64,000 nt of DNA, taken from a bacterium. GTDB taxonomy: Bacteria; Krumholzibacteriota; Krumholzibacteriia; LZORAL124-64-63. Positions 1 through 9,243 of this stretch are shown here, in pieces; the stretch's first letter is position 1, and every line of letters begins with the position of its first letter. The position numbers and the translations under genes were made by a program. Under the pieces are notes generated by a model. It saw nothing but the letters and a program-made list of their open reading frames with translations, was not told the origin of the DNA and ran no database searches. Location: positions 3,720,001 through 3,784,000 of the forward strand of contig JADJQR010000001.1 of the NCBI GenBank assembly GCA_016712675.1, read 5' to 3'.

Positions 1-2490
1 GTCGGCCGCGAAGGCGACGGCGGCGGTGCGCTCGAACTCGCGTCGCGCCGCGTCGGCCTCGCCGGCCGCCAGGGCCGCGTAGCCCGTGCCGCCCGGCTGC
101 AGGAACAGGCGCAGCGCCTCGTGCACGCGCGAGCCGTAGTCGCGGCGGCCGAACTCGCGCTGCACGTCCTCGTCGCGGCGCAGGGCGAAGCGCCGTTCCA
201 GCAGGAAGCGGTAGGGGCATTCGCGCCACCGGCGCAGCGCCGACCAGTTCAGCCTCTCCACCGGGCGCGCGGGCGCCAGCAGCACGGTCGGCTGCGGCTC
301 GGCCAGGAACGCGCGCTGGGCGGCCACGGCGGCCACGTTGGCGGTCGTCGACGCCTGCGGGCGCCAGACGGCGGGAGCCTCGGCGCTGACCGCCGCCTCG
401 CCGGGCGCCAAGCCGTGGACCAGCAGCAGGCGATCGACCAGCGGCGACGGCAGGACGGGTCCGCGGTCATCCTCGCCGGACCAGGTCAGCACGACGCGCG
501 GGGCGACGTGCAGCAGGCGCAGGAACAGTTCAGCGTCCGCGTCCAGGCTGTCCCGGCGTCCAGGCAGGCCCAGCGCCTCGCGCACCCGGCGCCCGAGGAA
601 CGCCGGGCGCGCCGGACGCCGCGGCAGGGTGCCGTCGGCCAGGCCGCCGACGACCAGCAGGTCGAAACGCTCGAGCCTCGCCTCGAGATGCCCGGTGACC
701 AGCAGCCCCAGCCCCGGATCGCGGTGCGGCGGCGCCAGCGTCCCGGACAGCGCGCGGCCGAGATCGGCGGCGAACGCCGCGGCCGTCACCGGCGGCAGCA
801 GCGCGGCGTCGGCCGCCAGGCTGTCCAGCAGGCGCGTGGCAGCGATCACGTCGGCACGGTCGGCCGCCGGACCGGGCGGGTACTCCGGCGCCAGGAATTC
901 CCAGGAGCGCCGCAGTGCCGCCAGATGGTCGGCCCAGGCGGCGGTGCCGCGGGCACCGGTGGCCAACAGCGGCGCCAGCGCGTCGCCGATCGCCGCGACG
1001 AAGGCCTCCATGCCGTCGGTGGCGCGGCGCAGCACCGCGCGCGCAGCCTCGTCATGCTCGCGCGCGCGCAGCAGCAGCGATTCGTGGCCGCCCTGGAACG
1101 CCTCGTCCGAGCGCAGCAACCGCTCCAGCCGCAGCGTCCACAGCCCGTGGTTGCCGCCCGGCGCCGGCAGTTCCACGTACGGATGGGTCAGGAGCTCGAG
1201 CACCGCCTCGCCGCGCAGGCCGGTCAGTGCCGCGCGCAGCGCGAAGCGCAGCAGGAGACCCGCCGGCTGCGCCGAGAGCGGCTCGCCGTGCGTGTTGTCC
1301 ACATCGAGACCCGCATCGCGCAGGCGTGCACTGACGCGCGCGGCCAGACGCCGGTCGGGCACCGCCACCGCCACGCGCGCCGTGGTGCCGTCGCGCTCGT
1401 GCAGCCGGCGCACGACCAGGTCGGCGATCACCGCCGCTTCGTGCTCGGCGTTGCCGCAGGCCAGGCACGCCAGCGCGGCGCCGGGCCCGGGCGCGGGCAG
1501 CGGCGGCAGCGCGGCGTCCAGTTCGGCCAGGCGTTCGCGAAGCGCGGGCGCGGGCGGCGCGTCATGAACCGCAACGCTGCTGCCGCCGTCGACGGCCGGA
1601 GTCGCGCCACGATCCGCGCCAAACGTATCCGCGGCGATGCCCAGCAGCACCGCGGCGCGCCGCGCCGGCGCCAGCGGCCCCCCGCGCCGATCGCGCGGAT
1701 CCCAGGTCGCGACCAGGCGCCGCGTCAGCGGGTCGTCATCGCTCCCCACGATGACCAGCGACTCGGACGCCGCGGCCAGCGCCGCGCGCAGCGGCGCCGC
1801 CGTCACCGGGTCCAGCCGCGTGAAGCCGGCGGCCAGGGCCCAGCGCACGCCCGGCGGCGGCCAGGTGCCGGCTGCCGCCGCCGGTGACTCCAGCCTGTCG
1901 GCCAGCAGCACCTGGGTGTCGACGTCGTCGCGCGGCACCCGCGCGCGGTAGGCCTGCCAGGCGTCGACCAGGCTCCGCAACTCGGTCTCGACCGCGCGCA
2001 CTTCCGCATCGCGCACGCCCAGGCGCGCCAGCGCCGCCTCCACGCGATCGGGGGCCAGCAGCAGATCGGCCAGGCGGTGGCGCCGGATCTCGTCGAAGGC
2101 ACGCACCAGTTCCCGCGCCAGCCCGGGCGCGGTCTCCGGCGGACCGGACAGCCAGTCGCGCGCCACCAGTTCGTGGGCCAGGATCAACGCGCGGTTGGCC
2201 GCGGCCGGCGGCGCCAACGGCGGCAGCAGGCCCAGCGCGGTGGCGGCCTCGGTGGCCAGCTGTGCCGGCGTCAGGATGCGCGGCAGGAGCACGGCCGGCA
2301 GCCCCGTGCGCTCGAACAGGAGCTGGCCGAGCGTGCGGCAGGCGCGCGCGGACGGCAGCAGGACGAGCGCCGCGGTGAGGTCACCGCACGCGGCCCCGGG
2401 CAGGCGCCGGCAGAGCTCGACCGCGACCGCCTCGAGGAGCGGCTCGGCAAGCGGCAGCTGCAGGACCTGCGGTCGCACGGGCGGTGGCAT
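1..2490 (-). CDS. AddB-like PD-(D/E)XK nuclease/helicase-fold subunit (5' part; runs off left edge)
   Basis: About 830 codons are visible and the frame stays open to base 1, so the C-terminus is missing. The ATG at 2490 is the only start after an in-frame TGA some 40 bases upstream. The N-terminal two thirds are Ala/Leu/Arg-rich, as in the inactivated helicase-like region of AddB/RexB. Near visible residue 770 the motif NWSALRRWRECPYRFLLERR begins. This is the usual entry to the C-terminal RecB-type nuclease domain, and its Cys matches the first cysteine of the AddB iron-sulfur cluster. The domain continues through a GSRVHEALRLFL stretch (family H..L motif). Expected role: the AddB half of an AddAB end-resection complex in recombinational repair. 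The catalytic D/E..K residues and the last three Cys would lie outside the window, and the AddA partner is not visible. A stand-alone PD-(D/E)XK protein is the main alternative. Confidence 0.75.
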   Translation of the reverse strand, partial: MPPPVRPQVLQLPLAEPLLEAVAVELCRRLPGAACGDLTAALVLLPSARACRTLGQLLFERTGLPAVLLPRILTPAQLATEAATALGLLPPLAPPAAANRALILAHELVARDWLSGPPETAPGLARELVRAFDEIRRHRLADLLLAPDRVEAALARLGVRDAEVRAVETELRSLVDAWQAYRARVPRDDVDTQVLLADRLESPAAAAGTWPPPGVRWALAAGFTRLDPVTAAPLRAALAAASESLVIVGSDDDPLTRRLVATWDPRDRRGGPLAPARRAAVLLGIAADTFGADRGATPAVDGGSSVAVHDAPPAPALRERLAELDAALPPLPAPGPGAALACLACGNAEHEAAVIADLVVRRLHERDGTTARVAVAVPDRRLAARVSARLRDAGLDVDNTHGEPLSAQPAGLLLRFALRAALTGLRGEAVLELLTHPYVELPAPGGNHGLWTLRLERLLRSDEAFQGGHESLLLRAREHDEAARAVLRRATDGMEAFVAAIGDALAPLLATGARGTAAWADHLAALRRSWEFLAPEYPPGPAADRADVIAATRLLDSLAADAALLPPVTAAAFAADLGRALSGTLAPPHRDPGLGLLVTGHLEARLERFDLLVVGGLADGTLPRRPARPAFLGRRVREALGLPGRRDSLDADAELFLRLLHVAPRVVLTWSGEDDRGPVLPSPLVDRLLLVHGLAPGEAAVSAEAPAVWRPQASTTANVAAVAAQRAFLAEPQPTVLLAPARPVERLNWSALRRWRECPYRFLLERRFALRRDEDVQREFGRRDYGSRVHEALRLFLQPGGTGYAALAAGEADAARREFERTAAVAFAAD

Positions 2491-2645
2491 CCCCTGGCTG
2501 GTCTGCGCGGAGGCAGACGCGGCGGGCCGGCATCATCAGTGCCCGCGACCATAGCATGGGAACGCCGGCCCGTCGAGGCGGGCGCGGGAACGTCGGGGGC
2601 GCCACGCTGTATCATCCGGTTCCGGCATCGTGTGGACCCGCGCCA

Positions 2646-2675
2646 TTGACCGGCGCCCCCTGACGGTGCTAGAAG
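2646..2675 (+). promoter_or_regulatory. Candidate sigma-70-type promoter of the M16 peptidase gene
   Basis: TTGACC and TAGAAG are separated by 18 bases, about 60 bases before the ATG at 2734. A Shine-Dalgarno AAAGGA lies at 2721-2726. Inferred by eye only. Confidence 0.4.
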
Positions 2676-2733
2676 TCCGCGTCGAGGGCCGGTCCGTCCG
2701 GGCCGCCCCGCGCCTCCCCCGAAAGGACCTCCC

Positions 2734-5553
2734 ATGCCCCGACGCCTGCTGCCGACGACCCTCCTGGTCGCGCTGCTGATCGCCCTGACGGCCGCCGCCG
2801 CACCCGCGCGCGCGGTCGACCTGTCGGCCCCCGTGCCGCTGGACGCGACGGTGGTGACCGGCACCCTGCCGAACGGCCTGCGCTACTACGTGCGTCCCAA
2901 CGCGAAGCCGGAGCAGCGCGCCGCGCTGTGGCTGGTCGTGGGCGCCGGCGCCGTCGACGAGGACGACGACCAGAACGGCCTGGCGCACCTCATCGAGCAC
3001 ATGGCCTTCAACGGCACCGAGAACTTCCCGCGGCAGGCCCTGGTCGGCTACCTGGAGTCGATCGGCATGCAGTTCGGCCCGGAGGTCAACGCCTACACGA
3101 GCCAGAACGAGACCGTGTACATGCTGCAGGTGCCGACGGACAAGCCCGAGCTGCTGGACACCGGCCTACGCATCCTCGAGGAGTGGGCCCACCGCGTCAG
3201 CTTCGAGGACGAGGAGGTCGACAAGGAACGCGGCGTGGTCATCGAGGAGTGGCGGCTCGGGCGCGGCGCCGACGAGCGCATGAGCGATGCCCAGATGCCG
3301 ATCCTCTACAAGGGCTCGCGCTACGCCGAGCGCAACGTCATCGGCGACCCGGAGATCATCCGCCACGCCACCTACGAGACGCTCAAGCGCTTCTACCGCG
3401 ACTGGTACCGGCCCGACCTGATGGCCGTGGTGGCGGTCGGCGACTTCGACGCCGCCGCGGTCGAGGGACGGATCCGCGAGCTGTTCGGCGCCATCCCGGC
3501 CCGCACGTCTCCGCGCCCGCGGCTCGAGCCCGAAGTGCCCGACCACGCCGAGACGCTGTTCGCCATCGCCACGGACCCCGAAGCCAGCGGCAGCGGCGTG
3601 TCGCTGCTGGTCAAGCACGCGCTCTGGTCTGAGGACACCGTGGGCGACTACCGCGACGCCCTGCGCGGAATGCTGGCCAACGCGATGCTGCGCGCCCGGC
3701 TGGGCGAGATCTCGCGGCAGGCCGACCCGCCGTTCAGCGGCGCCTTTGCCATGGACCGGCCCATGGTGCGCACCAAGGCGATGTTCATGGTGAGCGCCAC
3801 CGTGAAGGAGGACGGGGTCGCCCGCGGCTTCGAGGCCCTGCTGACCGAGCTGGAACGAGCCCGCCGGCACGGCTTCTCCGAGAGCGAACTGGCGCGCGCG
3901 AAAACCGAGCTCCTGCGGCAGGCCGAGCAGGCGGCGGCCGAGGCCGCCAAGACGGAGTCGCAGCGGTACGCGCGCGCGCTCCAGACGCACTTCCTTCGTG
4001 GCACCCCTTACATGGACGCCGCCGACCGCCTGCAACTGAACCGCGACCTGCTGCCGGGCATCGCCGTCGACGAGGTCGAGGCGCGCCTGCGCGCGATGGC
4101 CGACGCCGGCAGCCGCGTGGTGACGGTCGAGGCCCCGCGCAAGGACGGGCTGGCCGTGCCGACCGAGGCCGAGCTGGCCGCCGTCATGGCGGCGGTCCAG
4201 GCGCGGGACATCCCCGCCTACGTCGACGCCGTGGTGGACGAACCCCTGGTGCCGCAGGTGCCGACGCCGGCGGCGATCACCGCGCGCGAGACCGATCCGG
4301 ACCTGGGCACGACGACGTGGACGCTGGCCAACGGCGTCCGTGTGGTGCTGAAGCCGACGGACTTCAAGAACGACGAGATCCTCCTGTGGGCCACCAGCCC
4401 GGGCGGCTCGTCCACGATCGACGACGACGCCGTGCACGCGCGGGTCGCGGGCGTCGCCGGCATCATCGGCAGCAGCGGCGTCGGCGCCTTCGATCCGACG
4501 GCGCTGCAGAAGAAGCTGTCCGGACGTCTGGTGCGCGTGACGCCGTACGTCGGGGCCTACGAGGAGGGGCTGCGCGGCGGCGGCTCGCCCCAGGATCTGG
4601 AGACGCTGCTGCAGATGACCTGGCTGCTGGTGACGTCGCCGCGCCAGGACGAGACCGCGTTCCGGTCGCTGATCGAACGGCAGCGCGCCTTCCTGCAGAA
4701 CCGCGCCGCCGACCCGGAGGCCGCCTTCCGCGATTCGGTCACCGCGGTGCTGACCGGCCACCATCCCCGCCGGCTGCCGCCGAGCCTGGAAGGCCTGGCC
4801 AAGCTGGACCTGGCCGACGGCTACGCCTTCTACCGCGACCGCTTCGGCGACTGCGGCGACCTCACCGTGTTCCTGGTCGGCGCCGTGGACCCCGTCGCGG
4901 CCGAGCCGCTGGTGCGCACCTGGCTGGGCAACCTGCCGACAGGCGGCCGGCACGAGACCTGGCGCGACGAGGGCGTCGTCCCGCCGCGCGGCGTGCACGA
5001 GCGTGTGCTGCACCGCGGCACCGAGCCGAAGGGCATGGTCGAGATGGTGTTCATGGCCAAGCGCGAGTGGAGCTGGCCGGCCGAGGTCGCGATGGATGCG
5101 CTGGCCGACGTGCTGCGCATCCGGCTGCGCGAGACGATCCGCGAGGACATGAGCGGGACCTACGGCGTGCGCGTGAGCGGCGGGCTGTCGAAGATCCCCT
5201 ACGGCTACCACCAGCTGACGGTGGGCTGGGGCTGTGACCCGGCGCGCGCCGACGAGCTGACCGAGGCGGTCTGGACGCAGCTGCGCGACATCGCCGCCAA
5301 CGGCCCCGACGAGGCGACGCTGGCCAAGGTCGTCGCCACCTGGCGTCGCGACGACGAGACCAACCTCAAGCGCAACGACTACTGGCTGGGCGAGCTCGTC
5401 CGGCACCAGCGCGCCGGCACCGACCCGCACCTCATCCTGCAGGGTGGCGCGCTGGCCGACGGCCTGACGGCCGACGTCGTGAAGGAGGCCGCGCGCGTGG
5501 TGATCGACCCGCAGAACGTGGTCAAGGTGGTGCTGCTGCCGCAGGAGGGTTGA
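2734..5553 (+). CDS. Periplasmic M16 (pitrilysin/PqqL-like) zinc metallopeptidase
   Basis: 939 aa, starting with a Sec signal peptide (residues 1-27, ending APARA). The inverted zinc motif H85-LIE-H89 sits in a block HLIEHMAFNGT that is highly typical of PqqL-like M16 proteins. The third zinc ligand is probably Glu165 in VDKERGVVIEE, about 76 residues later. There are two M16 half-modules: the N-terminal one carries the active site, and the C-terminal one (from about residue 520) lacks HxxEH, as usual in single-chain family members. The length is close to E. coli PqqL. Likely role: a periplasmic or outer-membrane-associated oligopeptidase. Shine-Dalgarno AAAGGA is 7 bases before the ATG. The gene stands alone and is followed by a strong hairpin. 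Confidence 0.93.
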   Translation: MPRRLLPTTLLVALLIALTAAAAPARAVDLSAPVPLDATVVTGTLPNGLRYYVRPNAKPEQRAALWLVVGAGAVDEDDDQNGLAHLIEHMAFNGTENFPRQALVGYLESIGMQFGPEVNAYTSQNETVYMLQVPTDKPELLDTGLRILEEWAHRVSFEDEEVDKERGVVIEEWRLGRGADERMSDAQMPILYKGSRYAERNVIGDPEIIRHATYETLKRFYRDWYRPDLMAVVAVGDFDAAAVEGRIRELFGAIPARTSPRPRLEPEVPDHAETLFAIATDPEASGSGVSLLVKHALWSEDTVGDYRDALRGMLANAMLRARLGEISRQADPPFSGAFAMDRPMVRTKAMFMVSATVKEDGVARGFEALLTELERARRHGFSESELARAKTELLRQAEQAAAEAAKTESQRYARALQTHFLRGTPYMDAADRLQLNRDLLPGIAVDEVEARLRAMADAGSRVVTVEAPRKDGLAVPTEAELAAVMAAVQARDIPAYVDAVVDEPLVPQVPTPAAITARETDPDLGTTTWTLANGVRVVLKPTDFKNDEILLWATSPGGSSTIDDDAVHARVAGVAGIIGSSGVGAFDPTALQKKLSGRLVRVTPYVGAYEEGLRGGGSPQDLETLLQMTWLLVTSPRQDETAFRSLIERQRAFLQNRAADPEAAFRDSVTAVLTGHHPRRLPPSLEGLAKLDLADGYAFYRDRFGDCGDLTVFLVGAVDPVAAEPLVRTWLGNLPTGGRHETWRDEGVVPPRGVHERVLHRGTEPKGMVEMVFMAKREWSWPAEVAMDALADVLRIRLRETIREDMSGTYGVRVSGGLSKIPYGYHQLTVGWGCDPARADELTEAVWTQLRDIAANGPDEATLAKVVATWRRDDETNLKRNDYWLGELVRHQRAGTDPHLILQGGALADGLTADVVKEAARVVIDPQNVVKVVLLPQEG

Positions 5554-5582
5554 ACCTGGCGCCGCCGACAGCGAAGACCGCG

Positions 5583-5608
5583 GGGAGCCCGGCCCTGGCC
5601 GGGCTCCC
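5583..5608 (+). terminator. Intrinsic-terminator-like hairpin after the M16 peptidase gene
   Basis: A perfect 12-bp inverted repeat (GGGAGCCCGGCC / GGCCGGGCTCCC) with a 2-base loop is followed by TGTTGT, a weak U-tract. Confidence 0.7.
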
Positions 5609-5610
5609 TG

Positions 5611-5639
5611 TTGTCAGGTCACCGGCGCTCGCGTAGACT
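5611..5639 (+). promoter_or_regulatory. Candidate promoter of the AAA+/RF2-like fusion gene
   Basis: TTGTCA, 17 bases, TAGACT. The start codon at 5688 follows about 50 bases later. The -35 begins inside the T-rich tail of the preceding terminator hairpin, so the two transcription units look cleanly separated. Confidence 0.45.
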
Positions 5640-5687
5640 GCGCCGATCGCCCGCGGCACCGGATCCGCCACCCGACAGGACAGCCAT

Positions 5688-8600
5688 ATGCCCTATCTTG
5701 CCATCCTCGCGGCGCTGGTGTTCGCCGCGATCCTGGTCGTCCGCGCCCTGCGGCAGCGGCCGCGGACGCGGCCCGCCGAACCGGCGACGCCCCCCGCCCC
5801 CCGCCCGGCCGCCCCTTCGACGCCGGAGGCCCCGCCGGCGCCGACGACATCGATCTACGCCGCCATCGGCCCGCTCGGCGAGGCCTTCAACATCGTCGCG
5901 CACCCCTCCGAACTCTCGGGTCATCCGGCGATGACGGCCACGCTGGCCCTGCTCCGCGATCCCGGCGTCACGGACCAGCGCCTGCTGGACCTGGCCTACG
6001 GTGACCACAACGGGCTGCGCTGCGCGGCATTCCTGGCCATGGCCGAGCGGGGCGCGGCCTTCACCGCCACGACGCGGGTGATCGATGACGCCTCGACGCT
6101 GCCGCCGTGGTACGTCTGGTTCGCATTGCGCGCCATCGCCGCCTGCGCCCCGCCGCAGGAGCCGGTCACGGGGCGGCTGCTGACCTGCATCACGATCGAT
6201 GCCGGCGGTCGCGGGTGGTCCGCCAACCCCTCGGCCGTCGACCATCTGCGCGGCTTCGTGCAGGGGCGGCTGGCCGGCGGCGAGACGCCCGGCTTCACCG
6301 ACGAGGAGTGGAAGGTGATCGAGCGCCACGGCAACGCGTTCGACCTGCGACGCCTGCTCGAGCGGATCAGCACCGAACTGATGGCCGGCTGGCTGGCCGC
6401 CCTGGACGAGCGCGAGGGCGCTCCCGAGGCAGGACCTGTGGACGCGGCCACGCCGACGGACAGGCGCGAGGCACCCCCAAGCGGACCGCTGTCGGAGCTG
6501 GGCCGCGTGTGGGGACGCATCCCCGCGACGGCCGGCCGGCGGCTCCTGCCGATGCCCGCGCAGGCCGCGCTGGTCGAGCGCCTGCGGCGCAACCTCGAGG
6601 CCACACCGCCGCGCCCCAGCCTGCTGGTCGGTGAACCGGGCGCCGGCAAGCGCGCGGTGGTCGAGGCGCTGGCGGTGCAGCTTCGCAATGCGGGCTGGCG
6701 GATCCTTGAGGCCGGGCACGCCGACATCATCGCCAACCAGAAGTACGTGGGCGACATGGAAGGGCGCCTGCAGCTCTACCTGCGCGAGCTGGGCCGCCCG
6801 CAGAGGCTGTGGTTCATCCCCGACCTGGGCGAGCTGCGCTCGACCGGCGCCCATGACCAGCGCCATTCCGGGGCCCTGCACCAGCTGCTGAGCCACTTCG
6901 AGGCGGGCGATGTCCGCGTCGTCGGCACGATGACGCCGTCCGCCTGGGAGGCGCTGCAGCAGGCGCTGCCGGCTGCGCGCGGCGTGTTCGACGTGTTGAA
7001 GCTGGAGCCGCTGGACGACACGGCGGCCATGTCCCTGGCGCGCGCGTGGCTGACCGACGGCGGCGAGACCGCCGGGCCGCAGCCGGGCGACGAGCGCGTG
7101 GTGGACGAGGCCTGGCTGCTGGCCCGGCAGTTCCTGGGGGACCGCGCCGCGCCGGGCAACCTCCTGCAGCTGCTGGACCGGGCCCGCCGCCGCGTGCAGG
7201 CAGCCGGTGACCGTGCGACGTTCGACCGTGCGGACCTGATCGCGGCGCTGTCGGAACTGACCGGGCTGCCGACGGCCTTCCTGGACGATCGTCAGGGCTT
7301 CGACCTGCAGTCGGTGCGCGCGTTCTTCCGCGAGCGCGTGCTCGGCCAGGACGAGGCGGTCGAGTGCCTCGTGCACCGCATCGCGATGCTGAAGGCGGGG
7401 CTGGGCGACCCCTCGCGGCCGCAGGGCGTGTTCCTGTTCGCCGGGCCCACCGGCACCGGCAAGACCGAGATCGCGAAGGTGCTGGCCGATTACCTGTTCG
7501 GCTCGCCTGACCGCCTGGTCCGCCTGGACATGAGCGAGTACAACGAGCGCGGCGCCGCCGCGCGGCTGCTGCGTGCGCAGGCGCAGGCCGGTGGCACCGG
7601 CAGCCCGCTGGTCAGCCGGATCCGGCAGCGCCCGTTTTCGGTGGTGCTCCTGGACGAGTTCGAGAAGGCCGCCCCCGACGTGTGGGACCTTTTCCTGCAG
7701 GTGGCCGACGACGGTCGCCTGACCGACGACCAGGGCGAGACCGTGGACTTCCGGCACACGATCATCATCCTGACCTCGAACCTCGGCGCGCGCCTGGCGA
7801 CCGGAACCGGCGTCGGGTTCAGCCGCGCCGTCGACGGCTTCCGTCCGCAGGACGTCGAGAAGGCCGTCGAGAAGTCGTTCCGGCGCGAGTTCGTCAACCG
7901 CCTCGACCGCATCGTCATCTTCCGGCCGTTCACGCGCGAGACGATGCGCGAACTGCTGCGCCTGGAGATCCGCAAGGCCGAGGGCCGGCGCGGCCTGCGG
8001 CAACGCGACTGGGCCACGATCTGGGACGACTCGGCGGTGGACTTCCTGCTCGAGCGCGGCTTCACCGTGGACCTGGGCGCGCGCCCGCTGCGGCGCGCGG
8101 TCGAACGCTACCTGCTGGAGCCGCTGGCGACGACCATCACGCAGGGCCGCAACCCCGGCGGGGACCAGTTCCTCTACGTGCACGCGGATGGCGATCGCCT
8201 GGCGCTCGACTTCATCGACCCGGACGCGCCGGCCGAACCGGCGGTGGCCGCCGCCCCGGCGGCGACCGGCGACGAGGCCCTCACGCCCCAGCAGGTCCTG
8301 CTGGGCGGCCGCGGCGGCCCGCGCGAACTGGCGGCCCTCGCCGCCACGCACGCGGCGCTGGTGGAGCGCCTGGAGGCCGACGACTTGCGCCGGCGCAAGT
8401 CCGAGGCGCTGGCGGCGATGAACGGCCCGGACTTCTGGGACGACGACGGCCGCTTCGCGGTGCTGGAGCTGATCGAGAACATCGACCGCGTCGAGAGCGG
8501 CCTGCAGGGCGCGGGCCAGCTGCTGGAGCGGCTGGCGTTCACCGCGAGCGCCCGGCGCGGCGCCGCCTCGCCGCGCGCCGTGCCGGCCGACCTGGTCGCG

Positions 8601-9179
8601 AAGCTGGCCGGCAGCCTGCACCTGCTGGAAGCGGCACTGGGCGCGCTGGAACGCGACGCGACGTGGGACGCCTACCTGCTGGTGGACGCGGCCGGCGACG
8701 GCGCGCAGGGCGGGCCCGACGCCGATGCCTGGGCACGAAGGGTGGCGACGATGTACGAGCGGTGGGCCGCCGCGCGGCGCCTCAAGCGCGAGGTGCTGCT
8801 GGAAGCCGGCGGCGCAGCGGGCCGGTCCTGGCGTCAGGTCGCCTCGATCTCCGGCTACGGCGCCTGCCCGCTGCTGGACAACGAGGGCGGCCTGCACGTC
8901 TGGGAGGAGCCGGACCCGCGGCGCGAAGGCGGCTTCCGGCGCCAGCAGGCGCTGGTGCGCGTGGTCGCGCAGCCTTCGCGCGCGCCCGCCGACCGGGCCG
9001 CCGCGCTGCGCGAGGCCGAGCACCTGCTCGGTGCCGCCGTACCGGACCGGCTGCGCCTGGTGCGCCACTACCGCGAGCTGCCGTCGCCCCTGGTGCGCGA
9101 CCGGATCCGGGGCTGGCGCAGCGGGCGGCTCGAGCGCGTCCTGGACGGTGCCTTCGACCTGATCTCCGGCGAGGAGTGA
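5688..9179 (+). CDS. Membrane-anchored ClpB/ClpA-like AAA+ ATPase fused to an RF2-like module lacking GGQ
   Basis: 1163 aa. Residues 2-20 form one transmembrane anchor, followed by a Pro/Ala linker. Residues 60-260 are helical with no ClpN repeat recognised. AAA domain 1 has a degenerate Walker A near 313 (GEPGAGKR, Arg for Thr/Ser) and a weak Walker B (LWFIPDL near 374). AAA domain 2 is intact: GPTGTGKTE near 584, VVLLDEFEK near 651, a sensor ILTSNLG and the arginine-finger region REFVNRLDR. A ClpB D2-small domain ends near 850. From about 890 the sequence follows peptide chain release factor 2: PDFWDD, then DAYLLVDAAG, DAWARRVATMYERWA (near 1020), a YGACPLLDNEGGLH block, and the extreme RF2 tail VRDRIRGW.SGRLERVLDG. 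The GGQ domain that belongs before this tail is absent and SPF is not conserved. Stop-codon recognition and peptidyl hydrolysis are therefore unlikely; ribosome-linked unfolding or quality control is only a hypothesis. Confidence 0.85.
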   Translation: MPYLAILAALVFAAILVVRALRQRPRTRPAEPATPPAPRPAAPSTPEAPPAPTTSIYAAIGPLGEAFNIVAHPSELSGHPAMTATLALLRDPGVTDQRLLDLAYGDHNGLRCAAFLAMAERGAAFTATTRVIDDASTLPPWYVWFALRAIAACAPPQEPVTGRLLTCITIDAGGRGWSANPSAVDHLRGFVQGRLAGGETPGFTDEEWKVIERHGNAFDLRRLLERISTELMAGWLAALDEREGAPEAGPVDAATPTDRREAPPSGPLSELGRVWGRIPATAGRRLLPMPAQAALVERLRRNLEATPPRPSLLVGEPGAGKRAVVEALAVQLRNAGWRILEAGHADIIANQKYVGDMEGRLQLYLRELGRPQRLWFIPDLGELRSTGAHDQRHSGALHQLLSHFEAGDVRVVGTMTPSAWEALQQALPAARGVFDVLKLEPLDDTAAMSLARAWLTDGGETAGPQPGDERVVDEAWLLARQFLGDRAAPGNLLQLLDRARRRVQAAGDRATFDRADLIAALSELTGLPTAFLDDRQGFDLQSVRAFFRERVLGQDEAVECLVHRIAMLKAGLGDPSRPQGVFLFAGPTGTGKTEIAKVLADYLFGSPDRLVRLDMSEYNERGAAARLLRAQAQAGGTGSPLVSRIRQRPFSVVLLDEFEKAAPDVWDLFLQVADDGRLTDDQGETVDFRHTIIILTSNLGARLATGTGVGFSRAVDGFRPQDVEKAVEKSFRREFVNRLDRIVIFRPFTRETMRELLRLEIRKAEGRRGLRQRDWATIWDDSAVDFLLERGFTVDLGARPLRRAVERYLLEPLATTITQGRNPGGDQFLYVHADGDRLALDFIDPDAPAEPAVAAAPAATGDEALTPQQVLLGGRGGPRELAALAATHAALVERLEADDLRRRKSEALAAMNGPDFWDDDGRFAVLELIENIDRVESGLQGAGQLLERLAFTASARRGAASPRAVPADLVAKLAGSLHLLEAALGALERDATWDAYLLVDAAGDGAQGGPDADAWARRVATMYERWAAARRLKREVLLEAGGAAGRSWRQVASISGYGACPLLDNEGGLHVWEEPDPRREGGFRRQQALVRVVAQPSRAPADRAAALREAEHLLGAAVPDRLRLVRHYRELPSPLVRDRIRGWRSGRLERVLDGAFDLISGEE

Positions 9180-9194
9180 GCGCGGGCAGGAACG

Positions 9195-9227
9195 GGGCGG
9201 GCGCCGCGTGGATCGCGGCGCCCGCCC
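9195..9227. terminator. Bidirectional terminator between convergent genes
   Basis: A 14-bp perfect inverted repeat (GGGCGGGCGCCGCG with its complement) encloses the loop TGGAT. It lies between the AAA+ gene stop at 9179 and the end of the minus-strand gene at 9244. Confidence 0.7.
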
Positions 9228-9243
9228 TTCGTCCGTCAAGAGG

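Noticed and set aside
5619-9239. A 1206-codon open frame on the minus strand, antisense to the AAA+ gene
   Set aside because: Composition is Arg/Gln/Ala-rich with no domain; it is the GC-driven mirror of a well-supported gene. The same applies to long antisense frames at 121-1887, 3166-5430, 13520-15448, 16291-18357 and 48043-50655.
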